Part shown: positions 34,737 to 43,882 of the stretch, piece by piece | How the letters are laid out: the number at the start of each line of letters is the position of its first letter | Numbering within the stretch: the first letter of the stretch is position 1 | Origin: Chloroflexota bacterium | GTDB lineage: Bacteria; Chloroflexota; UBA11872; VXOZ01 | NCBI GenBank assembly: GCA_028874195.1 | Contig: JAPPLM010000032.1 | Location: 1-64,000 of the forward strand | DNA length: 64,000 nucleotides | Reading direction: 5' to 3' | The notes under the pieces: model-generated | Seen by the model: only the letters and a program-made list of their open reading frames with translations | What the model was told of the DNA's origin: nothing | Database searches by the model: none | Made by a program: the position numbers and the translations under genes

Positions 34737-36734
34737 ATGCGTTCCTTGGAAGACCCTCTAGAATCCGGTACGCTCACAATCACCCCCAACAGCGGCCGTG
34801 CGGGAACCTGGGGCACCTGGGTGGTGACGTATACGGTGGGTACAGCGGGCATTGCTACCGGCGGTGGCATACAGGTGGCGCTCCCCGAACGCTGGCACCA
34901 ATGGTGGCGCAACGCTGCCCGCAATGTGCAGAGTGTGGACCCCACCGCACCCTTCTACGTTACGGCGTCTGCGACGAAGTCAGCGCACACCGACCGTCCT
35001 GGCGTTCACGTGCACTGCGAGGTTCTCGACGCCACCGAGGGCGAGTATGCGAAAGGGTTCCGCCGCAACGTGGGTTATCCGCCTGAAAGCCGGTATGCCT
35101 GGACGGTGCAGGTAAATGTAATTGAAGGCGAATTGCAGCCGGGTGACTCTATAAACATAGTCTATGGCGACATGAGCCACGGCGGTCGGGGCTTCACGCC
35201 TCCTTTGTGGACCGGCTCGCCGGAGCGCGTGCGTGCTGCGGTTGATCTTGAAGGTAGCGGCGATTACGCGCTCTTGCCCGAAGCAGCGCTACCCTGGCTA
35301 AGCAGCGAGCCCGGCCCGCCGGTCGAACTCCTCATTGTCCTCGAATCCAGAAGCGCGGTCGGCGAGGACATGCGCGTGCGCATGGTCGCGCTGGACAAAT
35401 TTCATAATCCGGTGCCCGCGCCGGAGACTGCCGTTCATCTGATTGTCGAATCGGGTGCGGCGACATTGCCCCAAGGTCCCCTCAAACTTGGAGACGCTGC
35501 CACTTGGGGTTGCCGGGGGTTTAGGATCACACCGACAGAGGTCGGCGCGCTGCGCTTGCGGGGCACATCCAATGACGGACAACTGTACGGACTCTCTAAT
35601 CCAAGTAAAGTCGCTGCTGTGACCGCAGCGGATGGATCATCCGAGGGCGGACTGTATTGGGGCGACATTCACTCACACAGCAATTACTCTTGGGACGGCA
35701 CCGGCACCCGGGACGATCATTTCCGCTATGCCCGCTACGCCTCCCTGCTCGATATCTACAGTGCCACTGATCATAACGACCGGCGCAGCATGAGCCAGGA
35801 GGACTGGCAGCAGAACGTTGCCTATACAGCAAAGTGGTACGCGCCTGGAGAATTCGCGACAATTCTGGGCTATGAGGCGAGCTTTGGCGCGCCGTACGGG
35901 CACCACAATGTCTTCTACCGCAGCGGCCAGGGCCCGCTTCACTACATTGACGAGGAGAATCCGGAAGAGATCTGGCAGCGGGGAGAGCGCGAGCATCTAG
36001 AAGGAGAGATTTTCACCATACCGCACCATACCGGCGGCTTTGCCCGACCGGGCGGCGGCGTGAAACATGATTGGAGCATTCACGATCCGCGGTTTCGCCC
36101 CAGCATCGAGATTTACTCTTCACACGGTTTGAGCGAAGAGTACGCCCCCGACCATCCGCTATCCATGGATGTTTCCGACTTCACGTTTAACGGCCCTGGC
36201 GATCCCGGTAACTACACGGTGGATGCCTGGCTGGCGGGTCTCAAGCTCGGGACAATCGGCTCATCGGACAACCACGGCTCACAGCCGGGCAAAGAGGGCT
36301 TCGGCATCATGGCGGTCTGGGCATCTGAGCTAACTCGTGAAGCGGTTTTCGACGCCATCCGCAACCGCCGCACCTATGGGAGCACAGGATCCCGCATTTA
36401 TCTGGAGTTTTCTGTTAACGGCGAGCCAATGGGCGGCGAGATTTCTATAGCTTCCGGCGAGCTGGTGGAGGTGCATGTAGAGGCCCTGGGCACCGGACCG
36501 CTGCGCTGGATCCACATTCTGCGCGCTGACCTCGACCGACCGCATGACGGCTTCAGCGTCGTCCATCAGGAGTGGTTCCCCGGTAGCAGCGGGCCCCTGG
36601 ACTTCAACCTAAGCTGGACCGACAAGACTCCACCCGACCGCGCCGTCTACTACGTCCGTGTCCGCCAGCGCGACCTCGTCCACGGCCGCGTGGCCCAAGC
36701 CTGGAGCAGCCCCGTATGGGTGATGAGGGTTTGA
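34737..36734 (+). CDS. Large CehA/McbA-like PHP hydrolase with N-terminal beta domain
   Basis: A 665-aa protein. The ATG at 34737 is preferred over the TTG at 34728. About 300 N-terminal residues are beta-rich (NSGRAGTWGTWVVTYTVG). The PHP-like core starts near YWGDIHSHSNYSWDGTG, with metal ligands HSH and, further on, SATDHND, TIPHHTGG and GSSDNHGS. These match the DUF3604/CehA-type metallohydrolases. The substrate is unknown. It is a clear paralogue of the protein at 43879, sharing the N-terminal TWGTW/YGTWD block and the same domain order. It lacks a signal peptide. Confidence 0.75.
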   Translation: MRSLEDPLESGTLTITPNSGRAGTWGTWVVTYTVGTAGIATGGGIQVALPERWHQWWRNAARNVQSVDPTAPFYVTASATKSAHTDRPGVHVHCEVLDATEGEYAKGFRRNVGYPPESRYAWTVQVNVIEGELQPGDSINIVYGDMSHGGRGFTPPLWTGSPERVRAAVDLEGSGDYALLPEAALPWLSSEPGPPVELLIVLESRSAVGEDMRVRMVALDKFHNPVPAPETAVHLIVESGAATLPQGPLKLGDAATWGCRGFRITPTEVGALRLRGTSNDGQLYGLSNPSKVAAVTAADGSSEGGLYWGDIHSHSNYSWDGTGTRDDHFRYARYASLLDIYSATDHNDRRSMSQEDWQQNVAYTAKWYAPGEFATILGYEASFGAPYGHHNVFYRSGQGPLHYIDEENPEEIWQRGEREHLEGEIFTIPHHTGGFARPGGGVKHDWSIHDPRFRPSIEIYSSHGLSEEYAPDHPLSMDVSDFTFNGPGDPGNYTVDAWLAGLKLGTIGSSDNHGSQPGKEGFGIMAVWASELTREAVFDAIRNRRTYGSTGSRIYLEFSVNGEPMGGEISIASGELVEVHVEALGTGPLRWIHILRADLDRPHDGFSVVHQEWFPGSSGPLDFNLSWTDKTPPDRAVYYVRVRQRDLVHGRVAQAWSSPVWVMRV

Positions 36735-36739
36735 ACATG

Positions 36740-36769
36740 TGGACATGGTTGCAATAGTCTCGTTATGAT
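36740..36769 (+). promoter_or_regulatory. Candidate promoter of the nucleotidyltransferase gene
   Basis: TGGACA (36740-36745), an 18-base spacer and TATGAT (36764-36769) lie about 87 bases before the ATG at 36856. Both boxes match the housekeeping consensus in 5 of 6 positions. Confidence 0.4.
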
Positions 36770-36855
36770 CGCATTGAGAACAGGAACTACTGCCACAAGA
36801 GAGTTCCGCTGTGTTCCTCAGAATAGGTGGCAGGTTGCGAACTAGGGCAAGGCAC

Positions 36856-37167
36856 ATGAGTCTTGATGCAAAGCAAGAATCCCCACTTTCCATTGCGTCA
36901 GTTGAGGATGTCGTGGTGCCGATACTAAAACAATACCGTGTACAGCGAGCCGGGCTATTTGGCTCGGTGGTCAACGGGATGCTTGGGCCAGAGAGCGATA
37001 TTGATCTACTCGTAGATATGCCTGCGGGAGCGAGTCTGCTCGATCTTGCCGGGCTCAGCTTAGACCTGGAGCAAGCATTAGGCCGCAAAGTTGACATACT
37101 GACCTACAACTCAATCTACCCGCGCCTTCGCGAGCGCATTCTCGCAGAGCAAGTGGTCCTTTTCTGA
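36856..37167 (+). CDS. Minimal nucleotidyltransferase (MNT/MntA-like)
   Basis: A 103-aa polymerase-beta-type nucleotidyltransferase. The active-site pattern is GLFGSVVNGMLGPESDIDLLVD: a Gly-Ser pair, then Asp-x-Asp spaced as in MntA. GRKVDILTYNS supplies the third Asp region. MntA antitoxins AMPylate and silence HEPN ribonuclease toxins, but no HEPN gene is seen on either side. The ATG at 36856 is chosen over the GTG at 36811 because AGGGCAAGG precedes it and the conserved part starts soon after. It converges on the nuclease gene. Confidence 0.82.
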   Translation: MSLDAKQESPLSIASVEDVVVPILKQYRVQRAGLFGSVVNGMLGPESDIDLLVDMPAGASLLDLAGLSLDLEQALGRKVDILTYNSIYPRLRERILAEQVVLF

Positions 37168-37192
37168 ACTCCTGGACATTCTTGTAACCAAG

Positions 37193-38272
37193 TCATGCCC
37201 TGGGAAATGCTGCTTGTGCTTCCCTTAGAAATTCGCGGAACGCTGGCGAATTCGGATCGAAATCCTCCTTAATGCTTAACCAGATCCATGGGTTTTGTTC
37301 GTCGATTGAGACCGAGCTAGGCAAGCGCAACTTTTCCGCCAGCGTGCTGTCAAGTGGGAATTCACATATTCCCAGTTTTTGAGCCAGACCTGCTTGGGAG
37401 AAAGTTCCCGCTTCCGTCAACACTTGCAGTGTTAATCTGGTCTTTTGTGTCGTGATTCTCAACCAAATGCGATTACCGACCCGATACGAAACATAGAATT
37501 TTTGATTCCAATGTGGGCCGTCAGCTTCGACACACGTTTCATCAATTAGGTCTGTAAGTTTAACGAGCATTTCACTTGCCTTAGGGCCGCACCGCTCTTC
37601 CAGATGCCACCGCCTACCGTTAGTTATCCAAGAGCGCACATCGCTGGCTTCCCCTGTGCCAACGCTTTGAAAACGGTCAACCGGCAAAGGGATTATGACA
37701 CGTGGCTGCAAGAATGTTGCACATCCTTCTTCGTATGCCTGAACCTCAATTGCCTTAATGTCAATACCATGTTCTCGCAGCCAGAGCGCCACGCTACCCA
37801 GTTTGTCGCGTATGGCGGATCCAACCAGGATGATACGCTGGTCGGCATTCAGAGTAGGAACGTCCTCAATATCACCCTCAGCGCAAAACTGCTCGAACAC
37901 ATCCTGGAGACTGAAGTCAGCATCATTTGTTGCACCATAGTATTCCTTGGCCTGTTGTTCAAAGTTTGCAAAGCTCCAGCGTGACACGTAGCTCGCATAG
38001 CGTAATGCTTGCATGTCTACGGGATCTGCAAGTTGACCGCGCTTCAATTCGATGATCACGGAATTACCGTCACGGTCAAGCGCCAATACGTCAATTCTGT
38101 CTCCAATGTCCGGTATCAGAACTTGATGACCAATGATGAGAAGCGGTTCCTCCAAGAAGTCCGGATTAGCAATTATCCAATCCTCCAAGTGCTCTTCCAA
38201 GAAGTCCTGCTGGGACAACGTCGTATTTGAGATTTGCTGCAGACCAGTTTCCGTAGTTTTCCAAATGGGCAT
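37193..38272 (-). CDS. PD-(D/E)XK nuclease-like protein with EndoMS/NucS-type core
   Basis: A 359-aa protein. The catalytic core reads GDRIDVLALDRDGNSVIIELKRG, with Asp61, Glu75 and Lys77 in the D-x13-E-x-K spacing of EndoMS/NucS (DUF91) nucleases. QALRYASYVSRW follows as the family helix. The C-terminal half (residues about 190-359) is not one I recognise; the ending WIWLSIKEDFDPNSPAFREFL resembles a DUF5655-like tail. The ATG at 38272 has GGGAGGG upstream, better than a start at 38323. It lies next to the MNT gene. A role in mismatch repair or in defence against foreign DNA is possible. Confidence 0.72.
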   Translation of the reverse strand: MPIWKTTETGLQQISNTTLSQQDFLEEHLEDWIIANPDFLEEPLLIIGHQVLIPDIGDRIDVLALDRDGNSVIIELKRGQLADPVDMQALRYASYVSRWSFANFEQQAKEYYGATNDADFSLQDVFEQFCAEGDIEDVPTLNADQRIILVGSAIRDKLGSVALWLREHGIDIKAIEVQAYEEGCATFLQPRVIIPLPVDRFQSVGTGEASDVRSWITNGRRWHLEERCGPKASEMLVKLTDLIDETCVEADGPHWNQKFYVSYRVGNRIWLRITTQKTRLTLQVLTEAGTFSQAGLAQKLGICEFPLDSTLAEKLRLPSSVSIDEQNPWIWLSIKEDFDPNSPAFREFLREAQAAFPRA

Positions 38273-38387
38273 GGAATCCCTCCCACACACAAAGTCCGTG
38301 GTTTCTGGCAAACTGTAGACCAACTATAGCAGTGTAGCAGTGCCTTGGGTTCTAGAATTATGCTAGTCATCGAAAAGAGGAAGTGCA

Positions 38388-40265
38388 GTGACTGAAGAGA
38401 ATGGATCTTCACAAGAATACGGCGTGGTGGTCGATAGAAATGTGATGATGACCGCCCGGGATGGCGTCAAACTGGGTACAGACGTCTATCGTCCGGCGTT
38501 GCCGGCTGAAGGCAGTCAGGGAGGTGTTGGCCTGACGCAGGAAGGGCTGGAAGCGGTTGCAGGGGAATTCCCCGTCATTCTCGAGCGCACCCCGTATGAC
38601 AAGACGAACCTCGGTCTGCGGCGAAAGGGGTATTATTACGCGCGGCGGGGGTACGTGGTGGTGATCCAGGACGTGCGGGGACGTTTTACCTCAGAAGGCG
38701 AGTGGTATGCCTTTGGCGATGAAGGGCCAGACGGCTACGACACCTGCGCCTGGATCGTGGAGCAGCCATGGTCAAACGGCAAGATCGCCACCACCGGATG
38801 CAGCTATGCGGGCTGCACGCAGAGCGCCCTCGCCTCACTGAACCCGCCCGGTCTGGCGGGCATGTTCGTGGAAGAAGGACCGTGGAACTACCACACCGCC
38901 TCCATGCGGCACAACGGCGCGTGCGAGATGCGCTTCATGATCTATGCCTTTCGCATGGCGACCACGAGCAAGGAAGCCCTCAGCGACCCGCGCTTGCGCC
39001 AGAGCCTGGATAACGCCTTTGCCAACGTGGCGCAGTGGGTGGAAAACGCGCCACTTAAGAAGGGCGTGTCGCCGTTGGCCGAACTGCCCACGTACGAAGG
39101 GTGGCACCTGGACGTGCTCACCCATGGCGACCTGGACGAGTATTGGGAACGCCCCGGGTATGGGCCGGAGCTCTTCTACGACGAGCACGCCGACGTGCCT
39201 ACGGTCTACTTCGGCGGTTGGTACGACTCCTACGCGCGCTCGACATGCACGAATTATGTCGAATTAAGCGCGCGCAAGGACTCGCCGCAGTCGCTCATCA
39301 TGGGCCCCTTCACCCACGGCACCGGCAGCGCCGAGGTCTCCCATGCCGGCGACGTCGACTTTGGCCGCGATGCCGCAATCTACGACATGAACGAGTTGCG
39401 GCTCCACTGGTACGACTACTGGCTCAAAGGAAAAGACACAGGGGTTGCTCAAACCAAGCCCGTGCAAATCTTCGTCATGGGCGGCGGCAGCGGGCAGCGC
39501 AACAGCGACGGTCGGCTGGACCACGGCGGGCACTGGCGGGCTGAAGATGAGTGGCCGCTCGCGCGTACCGCGTGGACACCCTACTTCCTCCACGCCGACG
39601 GCGGCCTGAGCCCAGATACACCATCACCCACTAAACAAGAAAGACAGAGTTCATTTACCTTCGATCCGGCCCATCCCGTTCCGACCATTGGCGGCAATCT
39701 CTCGGCGGGCGACCCCGTCCTCGTGGCGGGGGCTTACGACCAGCGCGGCGACGAACGCTTCTTTGGGTATAGCGGCAATCTGCCGCTCGCTGCTCGCCCC
39801 GACGTCCTGGTATTTCAAACGCCGCCGCTCGAAGAAGACATCGAAGTCACAGGCCCGCTCACCGTAAGACTGTGGATTAGCTCAACTGCCGTCGATACCG
39901 ACTTTACGGTGAAGCTGCTCGACGTGCACCCGCCCAACGGCGACTACCCCGAAGGCTTCGCCATGAATGTTACCGATAGCATCCAGCGGGCGCGTTACCG
40001 TAACAGCCGCGAAAAGGCGGAATTGATCGAGCCGGGCGTCCCGACGCCCCTCACCATCGAGATGTATCCAACGAGCAACGTCTTTGCGCAGGGCCATCGG
40101 ATCCGGCTGGACGTCTCCAGCAGCAACTTCCCACGCTTCGACGTCAATCCCAACACCGGCGAACCGCTGGGCCGCCACACGCGGCTCGAGGAAGCGCACA
40201 ACACGGTCTTTCACGAACCGGGGCGTCCATCGCATATCGTGTTGCCGGTGATTCAAAGCCCCTAG
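38388..40265 (+). CDS. CocE/NonD family serine hydrolase
   Basis: A 625-aa alpha/beta hydrolase of the X-Pro dipeptidyl-peptidase S15 type. The nucleophile Ser139 sits in TTGCSYAGCTQSAL, the Asp in YFGGWYDSYARST and the His in IMGPFTHGTGSAEVSH. The C-terminal jelly-roll domain includes LTVRLWISSTAVDTDFTVKL and ends HNTVFHEPGRPSHIVLPV. Family members cleave esters such as cocaine and acyl amides; the native substrate is unknown. It starts at GTG 38388 after AAGAGGAAG. No secretion signal is seen. Confidence 0.88.
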   Translation: MTEENGSSQEYGVVVDRNVMMTARDGVKLGTDVYRPALPAEGSQGGVGLTQEGLEAVAGEFPVILERTPYDKTNLGLRRKGYYYARRGYVVVIQDVRGRFTSEGEWYAFGDEGPDGYDTCAWIVEQPWSNGKIATTGCSYAGCTQSALASLNPPGLAGMFVEEGPWNYHTASMRHNGACEMRFMIYAFRMATTSKEALSDPRLRQSLDNAFANVAQWVENAPLKKGVSPLAELPTYEGWHLDVLTHGDLDEYWERPGYGPELFYDEHADVPTVYFGGWYDSYARSTCTNYVELSARKDSPQSLIMGPFTHGTGSAEVSHAGDVDFGRDAAIYDMNELRLHWYDYWLKGKDTGVAQTKPVQIFVMGGGSGQRNSDGRLDHGGHWRAEDEWPLARTAWTPYFLHADGGLSPDTPSPTKQERQSSFTFDPAHPVPTIGGNLSAGDPVLVAGAYDQRGDERFFGYSGNLPLAARPDVLVFQTPPLEEDIEVTGPLTVRLWISSTAVDTDFTVKLLDVHPPNGDYPEGFAMNVTDSIQRARYRNSREKAELIEPGVPTPLTIEMYPTSNVFAQGHRIRLDVSSSNFPRFDVNPNTGEPLGRHTRLEEAHNTVFHEPGRPSHIVLPVIQSP

Positions 40266-40372
40266 ACAACGTCGTTGTCTGCTTTTGTCCAACGACGGAT
40301 GCAAGATTACTATAGCATAGAGGTGATGAGACAAGGGTCGCCTATGCGGCTGAGTTAGAAGGTACATGCCCA

Positions 40373-41464
40373 ATGCAGAACTACATCACAGAAGAGGAGG
40401 AAATCGAAGGGCTGGGTGATCCTGACTCTTCAACTTGGGGTGACTACCCCATAGACACTCTGCTGATTCGCAATGACCAGCGTACGATACATGATGTCCT
40501 GCGTCGCATCAAGCAGAACCAGTTCGTCATGGATCCGGATTTTCAACGTGACTTCATCTGGGATGACGCTAAACAGAGCAAGCTAATCGAGTCTGTCCTG
40601 ATGCGGATACCCCTCCCTGTATTCTACCTCGCCGAGGATAGCCAAGGACGAATGGTTGTTGTAGATGGATTACAGCGCCTTTCTACTTTCCGACGGTTTG
40701 TCAATAATGAGCTCCGGCTACGACTTCCTGATAGAGAGGCGTTAGATCGCAAGAAGTTCGACGATTTGACACCCAAACTGCAAAACCGCATCGAAGATTG
40801 CAATCTCATCCTCTATGTAATTGATGCGAAGGTGCCAGAACAAGCAAGACTAGATATTTTTGAGCGTGTAAACGGGGGTGTGCCTCTTACCCGACAGCAG
40901 ATGCGTAACTGTTTGTACATGGGAGAAGCAACTCGTTTCCTAAAGACAGAGTCTGGTACACCACTATTCTTGGAAGCTACTGGCAAGAGCCTTAGAAGTT
41001 CAACAATGCGAGATCGAGAGTTTCTCAACCGGTTCTGTGCTTTCCAAACGCTTGAAATCAATTCATATCGTGATATGGATGAGTTTCTCGCGGAATGCTT
41101 AAAGAGGATGAACGCTGAAACGGAGATTTTGTCTGGCTTGTCAAAGCAGCTGGAGACCACACTCCACAATAACTACCAGTTATTTGGAAAGCACGCGTTT
41201 CGAAAGCACGTTCCAGAGCAAGAGCATCGGAACGTGCTTAATGCATCCCTTTGGGATGTCATGACGACAGGACTGTCGCGGTTTTCACGAGAAATCGTTA
41301 GAGCCAATGCGGGAGAACTTAAAGAAGGGTTTTATCGACTCTTGCGGGACGAAGGATTTGAGTACTCCATTACTTACAGTCCCAATAGCGTGAAACAGGT
41401 AAAGCATCGTTTTGAGATGGTTAATAAGATGTTAGAGGAAGTATTCGGTGCTCACTCAGCTTGA
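40373..41464 (+). CDS. DUF262 (GmrSD N-terminal-like) protein
   Basis: A 363-aa protein. The DUF262 core is clear: DPDFQRDFIWDDAKQSKLIE and IPLPVFYLAE, then VDGLQRLSTF at residues 97-106, the ParB/GmrS-like motif thought to bind nucleotides. The second half is helical. It lacks the HNH (DUF1524) domain that completes GmrSD-type restriction enzymes. The ATG follows GAAGG. The next gene, an ATPase, starts inside its last 17 bases, so the two are almost certainly coupled. I infer a sensor or effector role in a defence module; neighbours at 41448 and 42739 are the likely partners. Confidence 0.82.
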   Translation: MQNYITEEEEIEGLGDPDSSTWGDYPIDTLLIRNDQRTIHDVLRRIKQNQFVMDPDFQRDFIWDDAKQSKLIESVLMRIPLPVFYLAEDSQGRMVVVDGLQRLSTFRRFVNNELRLRLPDREALDRKKFDDLTPKLQNRIEDCNLILYVIDAKVPEQARLDIFERVNGGVPLTRQQMRNCLYMGEATRFLKTESGTPLFLEATGKSLRSSTMRDREFLNRFCAFQTLEINSYRDMDEFLAECLKRMNAETEILSGLSKQLETTLHNNYQLFGKHAFRKHVPEQEHRNVLNASLWDVMTTGLSRFSREIVRANAGELKEGFYRLLRDEGFEYSITYSPNSVKQVKHRFEMVNKMLEEVFGAHSA

Positions 41465-42701
41465 ACTGCGCTTCTTCAAGTGTTTCAAGATCTTGCGACT
41501 TCCCCTTGCGCCGCTAACCCTGCTCACGGGACTGAACGCCTCCGGCAAGTCTTCGGTTCTTCAGGCACTCGTGCTTTTGCATCAGACTATGCGCGAGCAT
41601 GAGTGGTCGACCAGACTCGCGCTTAACGGCGCCGGCGTGCGCTTGGGAACAAGGTCGGACGTGGTCGACGAGGTATTCGGTAGGGACAAATTCGGCATTA
41701 ATTTGGGCTACGACGAGAGCTACTGTGCATGGGAGTTTGAGGGCGATCGGCGCGATATGTCTATGGAAATCCGGAGTGTTTCCGTCAATGGCCACCTACT
41801 TAAGCGGCCCCAGGTGTTGCACTACTTGCTGCCACCAACAATTTCCCAGGGAATGTTCGGCCCCACGCCAAACGATCCTCAGTATTTGCCAAAAGTGCTG
41901 CCACCGGACGAGGTTAAGTCACTGTACTCGCTGATTAATCACTTGCGGGGCCTGACGTACATTACCGCGGAACGGATCGCGCCCCAAGAGACTTATCCGC
42001 TCGAAGACCCTCATGTCGTGAACGTCGTCGGCCCGCGGGGTGAACATGCAGTGAGTGTTCTGCATTGGGGCCGGGATGAACCAGTTACGGATGAACTTGC
42101 GTTGTCGGGTGTGTTCGCTACTCGCCTGTGGCAGGTGCAAGAGCGCATGCGCACATTCTTCCCGGGTTGCACCCTGGATTTGCAGCAAGCACCGCGTGCA
42201 AACGCCGTCACGTTGGGACTGCTCACGTCGGATACTACTGGATTCCATAGTCCTATTCACACGGGTTTTGGCCTCACCCAAACCCTACCAATTGTAGTGG
42301 CTGCCCTTTCCGCTGCTCCGGGCGACATCATCTTGATTGAGAATCCCGAGGTGCATCTCCATCCTGCAGGCCAAGCACAGATGGGACAATTCATAGCCGA
42401 TATTGCGTGCGCAGGCATACAGGTGCTCGTAGAAACACACAGCGATCACGTGCTGAACGGCGTGCGCCGCGCCGTCAAGAGAGAGCGGCTTACTGCCGAT
42501 CAAGTCGCCATCCACTTTTTTAGACTTCGGTCCGAAGAGCACGCCCAAGTGCTGAGCCCCGTAATGGATCACTCCGGCAACATTGACGACTGGCCGGATG
42601 GCTTCTTCGACCAATTCGATAAGGACGCAAGCTACTTCGCAGGATGGATTGAAGAAGACGAATCAGAGGGGTTCATGGAGCAGGACGACTCCCCGTTCTA
42701 G
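41448..42701 (+). CDS. DUF3696-type AAA/ABC-like ATPase
   Basis: A 417-aa ATPase of the RecF/SMC/OLD-like group. Walker A is GLNASGKSS (Lys34). The Walker B region reads DIILIENPEVHLHP with Glu298, and ETHSDHVLNGVRRAVK is the following His-Ser-Asp switch. The C-terminus SGNIDDWPDGFFDQFDKD is the DUF3696 mark. No nuclease (TOPRIM) domain is fused. It starts with GTG at 41448, overlapping the DUF262 gene by 17 bases. Such ATPases often work with a separate effector in antiphage systems; here the effectors would be the DUF262 protein or the gene at 42739. Confidence 0.85.
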   Translation: MLTQLELRFFKCFKILRLPLAPLTLLTGLNASGKSSVLQALVLLHQTMREHEWSTRLALNGAGVRLGTRSDVVDEVFGRDKFGINLGYDESYCAWEFEGDRRDMSMEIRSVSVNGHLLKRPQVLHYLLPPTISQGMFGPTPNDPQYLPKVLPPDEVKSLYSLINHLRGLTYITAERIAPQETYPLEDPHVVNVVGPRGEHAVSVLHWGRDEPVTDELALSGVFATRLWQVQERMRTFFPGCTLDLQQAPRANAVTLGLLTSDTTGFHSPIHTGFGLTQTLPIVVAALSAAPGDIILIENPEVHLHPAGQAQMGQFIADIACAGIQVLVETHSDHVLNGVRRAVKRERLTADQVAIHFFRLRSEEHAQVLSPVMDHSGNIDDWPDGFFDQFDKDASYFAGWIEEDESEGFMEQDDSPF

Positions 42702-42738
42702 TAGTTGGGCTATTTCAGACGGAAGGACAATCAATCTG

Positions 42739-43695
42739 TTGGATCTTCTCTTCAATGACCTCTCACTCCATGGGCAATTTCACGACCGAGTGGTCTTTCA
42801 AGAGGCCATCGGGCGTTTGATGACGATGCGGACTATAGCATGGGGCTTTGGGCGGGACATCCAGTGTACCCGAAATGCCGCCAACGCGCTCGTGACGCCA
42901 GTAGGGACAATACAACAGACCGCGCAGCACTTGCGCAGAGACCAACGCAGTTCCTTACTGCAGTGGCTTACGCGCCAGGGCCCCTTTTGGGTAGACCTTC
43001 GTTGGCATGGAGAGGACGACTACCTAGAGTGCAACGGAGAAGCAGTAACTGATACCGGCCTTGGTGAGGCCGCCTATCGCACATTCCACGATGTGGAGTG
43101 TAGCGCTGTAAGCGTGGAACCTTCTTCTTGGCTAACTTCGCCACTGGTGGTTCAATGGTGGGAAGCCGAACAACCAAGATGCGTTGACGTACTTAATTTC
43201 TGGGATCCTAAGACGCTCAAGTCTGCACTTGCCGCCCAGCCCATGCAACTTGCATCCTGGGCAGATCTAGAAGCGGCTGCTCGAACTCGCTACGAAGGAC
43301 TGTCGTTTACACCAAGTAGCTTTGCTCCTTTACAGGGTCAGCCGTTCAACAGAAGCGCAGCACGCAGCTTGTTCTTGCGACTGGCCGTCCTCAACAAGCT
43401 CAAGAACTGCTTCAACGCACGAGGTGAACGCACACCAGAAGGTCGCGACATTTACCAGCAGCACTTCACAGGAGACAGGTCTTGGTTTTCCGATTCATCC
43501 GATACTGAGAAATCGAAATTCAAAGAAGCCTTGACGTTTCCGCATCCTGACAAAGAAGGTGAATTCCTTTTCTGCACGTGGCACGGCAAGGCGGGAATGC
43601 CGCAACAGCCACTTCGAATTCACTTTTCATGGCCCGTAAGTGCAAACGAATCCCTGTATATAGCCTACGTAGGACCAAAGCTCACTCGACGGTGA
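42739..43695 (+). CDS. Unrecognised protein, third gene of the DUF262-ATPase set
   Basis: About 318 aa if translation begins at TTG 42739, 12 bases after GGAAGG; CTG 42736 is an alternative. The open frame extends back to 42583 inside the ATPase gene but those residues look like out-of-frame translation. I recognise no family. Features visible are a basic N-terminal third, a middle region with ASWADLEAAARTRYEGLSF, and a C-terminus with FCTWHGKAG (Trp281) and IHFSWP-type strands, ending YIAYVGPKLTRR. It is cytosolic. Its position right after the ATPase suggests a third subunit, possibly substrate binding or effector. Confidence 0.65.
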   Translation: MDLLFNDLSLHGQFHDRVVFQEAIGRLMTMRTIAWGFGRDIQCTRNAANALVTPVGTIQQTAQHLRRDQRSSLLQWLTRQGPFWVDLRWHGEDDYLECNGEAVTDTGLGEAAYRTFHDVECSAVSVEPSSWLTSPLVVQWWEAEQPRCVDVLNFWDPKTLKSALAAQPMQLASWADLEAAARTRYEGLSFTPSSFAPLQGQPFNRSAARSLFLRLAVLNKLKNCFNARGERTPEGRDIYQQHFTGDRSWFSDSSDTEKSKFKEALTFPHPDKEGEFLFCTWHGKAGMPQQPLRIHFSWPVSANESLYIAYVGPKLTRR

Positions 43696-43699
43696 ATAG

Positions 43700-43882
43700 T
43701 TGGCGGGATTTTATAGCGTTGACTCAGTGAATACGCCCGACATGGATATTGAGCCTGAGTTTGAGCTTCGCGCTTACGCCCTTCAAACGACCGACAACAA
43801 GCCGTTTGTTACAAAGTTTGGGGGGAATTCAGCGAGCATCTTCGGTAGAGTTGCAGGCGGCAGAGGTCACCATACCAAGTGA
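43700..43882 (+). CDS. Doubtful 60-aa open frame
   Basis: A TTG-started frame of 60 codons that ends in GTGA, overlapping the GTG of the next gene by four bases. The product (FYSVDSVNTPDMDIEPEFE) shows no recognisable domain. The overlap may mean coupling or chance. It may equally be non-coding spacer between the module and the hydrolase gene. Confidence 0.2.
   Translation: MAGFYSVDSVNTPDMDIEPEFELRAYALQTTDNKPFVTKFGGNSASIFGRVAGGRGHHTK

Noticed and set aside
42583-42738. N-terminal extension of the third gene of the module
   Set aside because: These residues overlap the ATPase coding end in another frame and look like out-of-frame translation; TTG 42739 with GGAAGG is a better start.
43700-43882. 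A fourth member of the DUF262-ATPase module
   Set aside because: The frame is only 60 codons, has no domain or clear ribosome binding site, and may be spacer.
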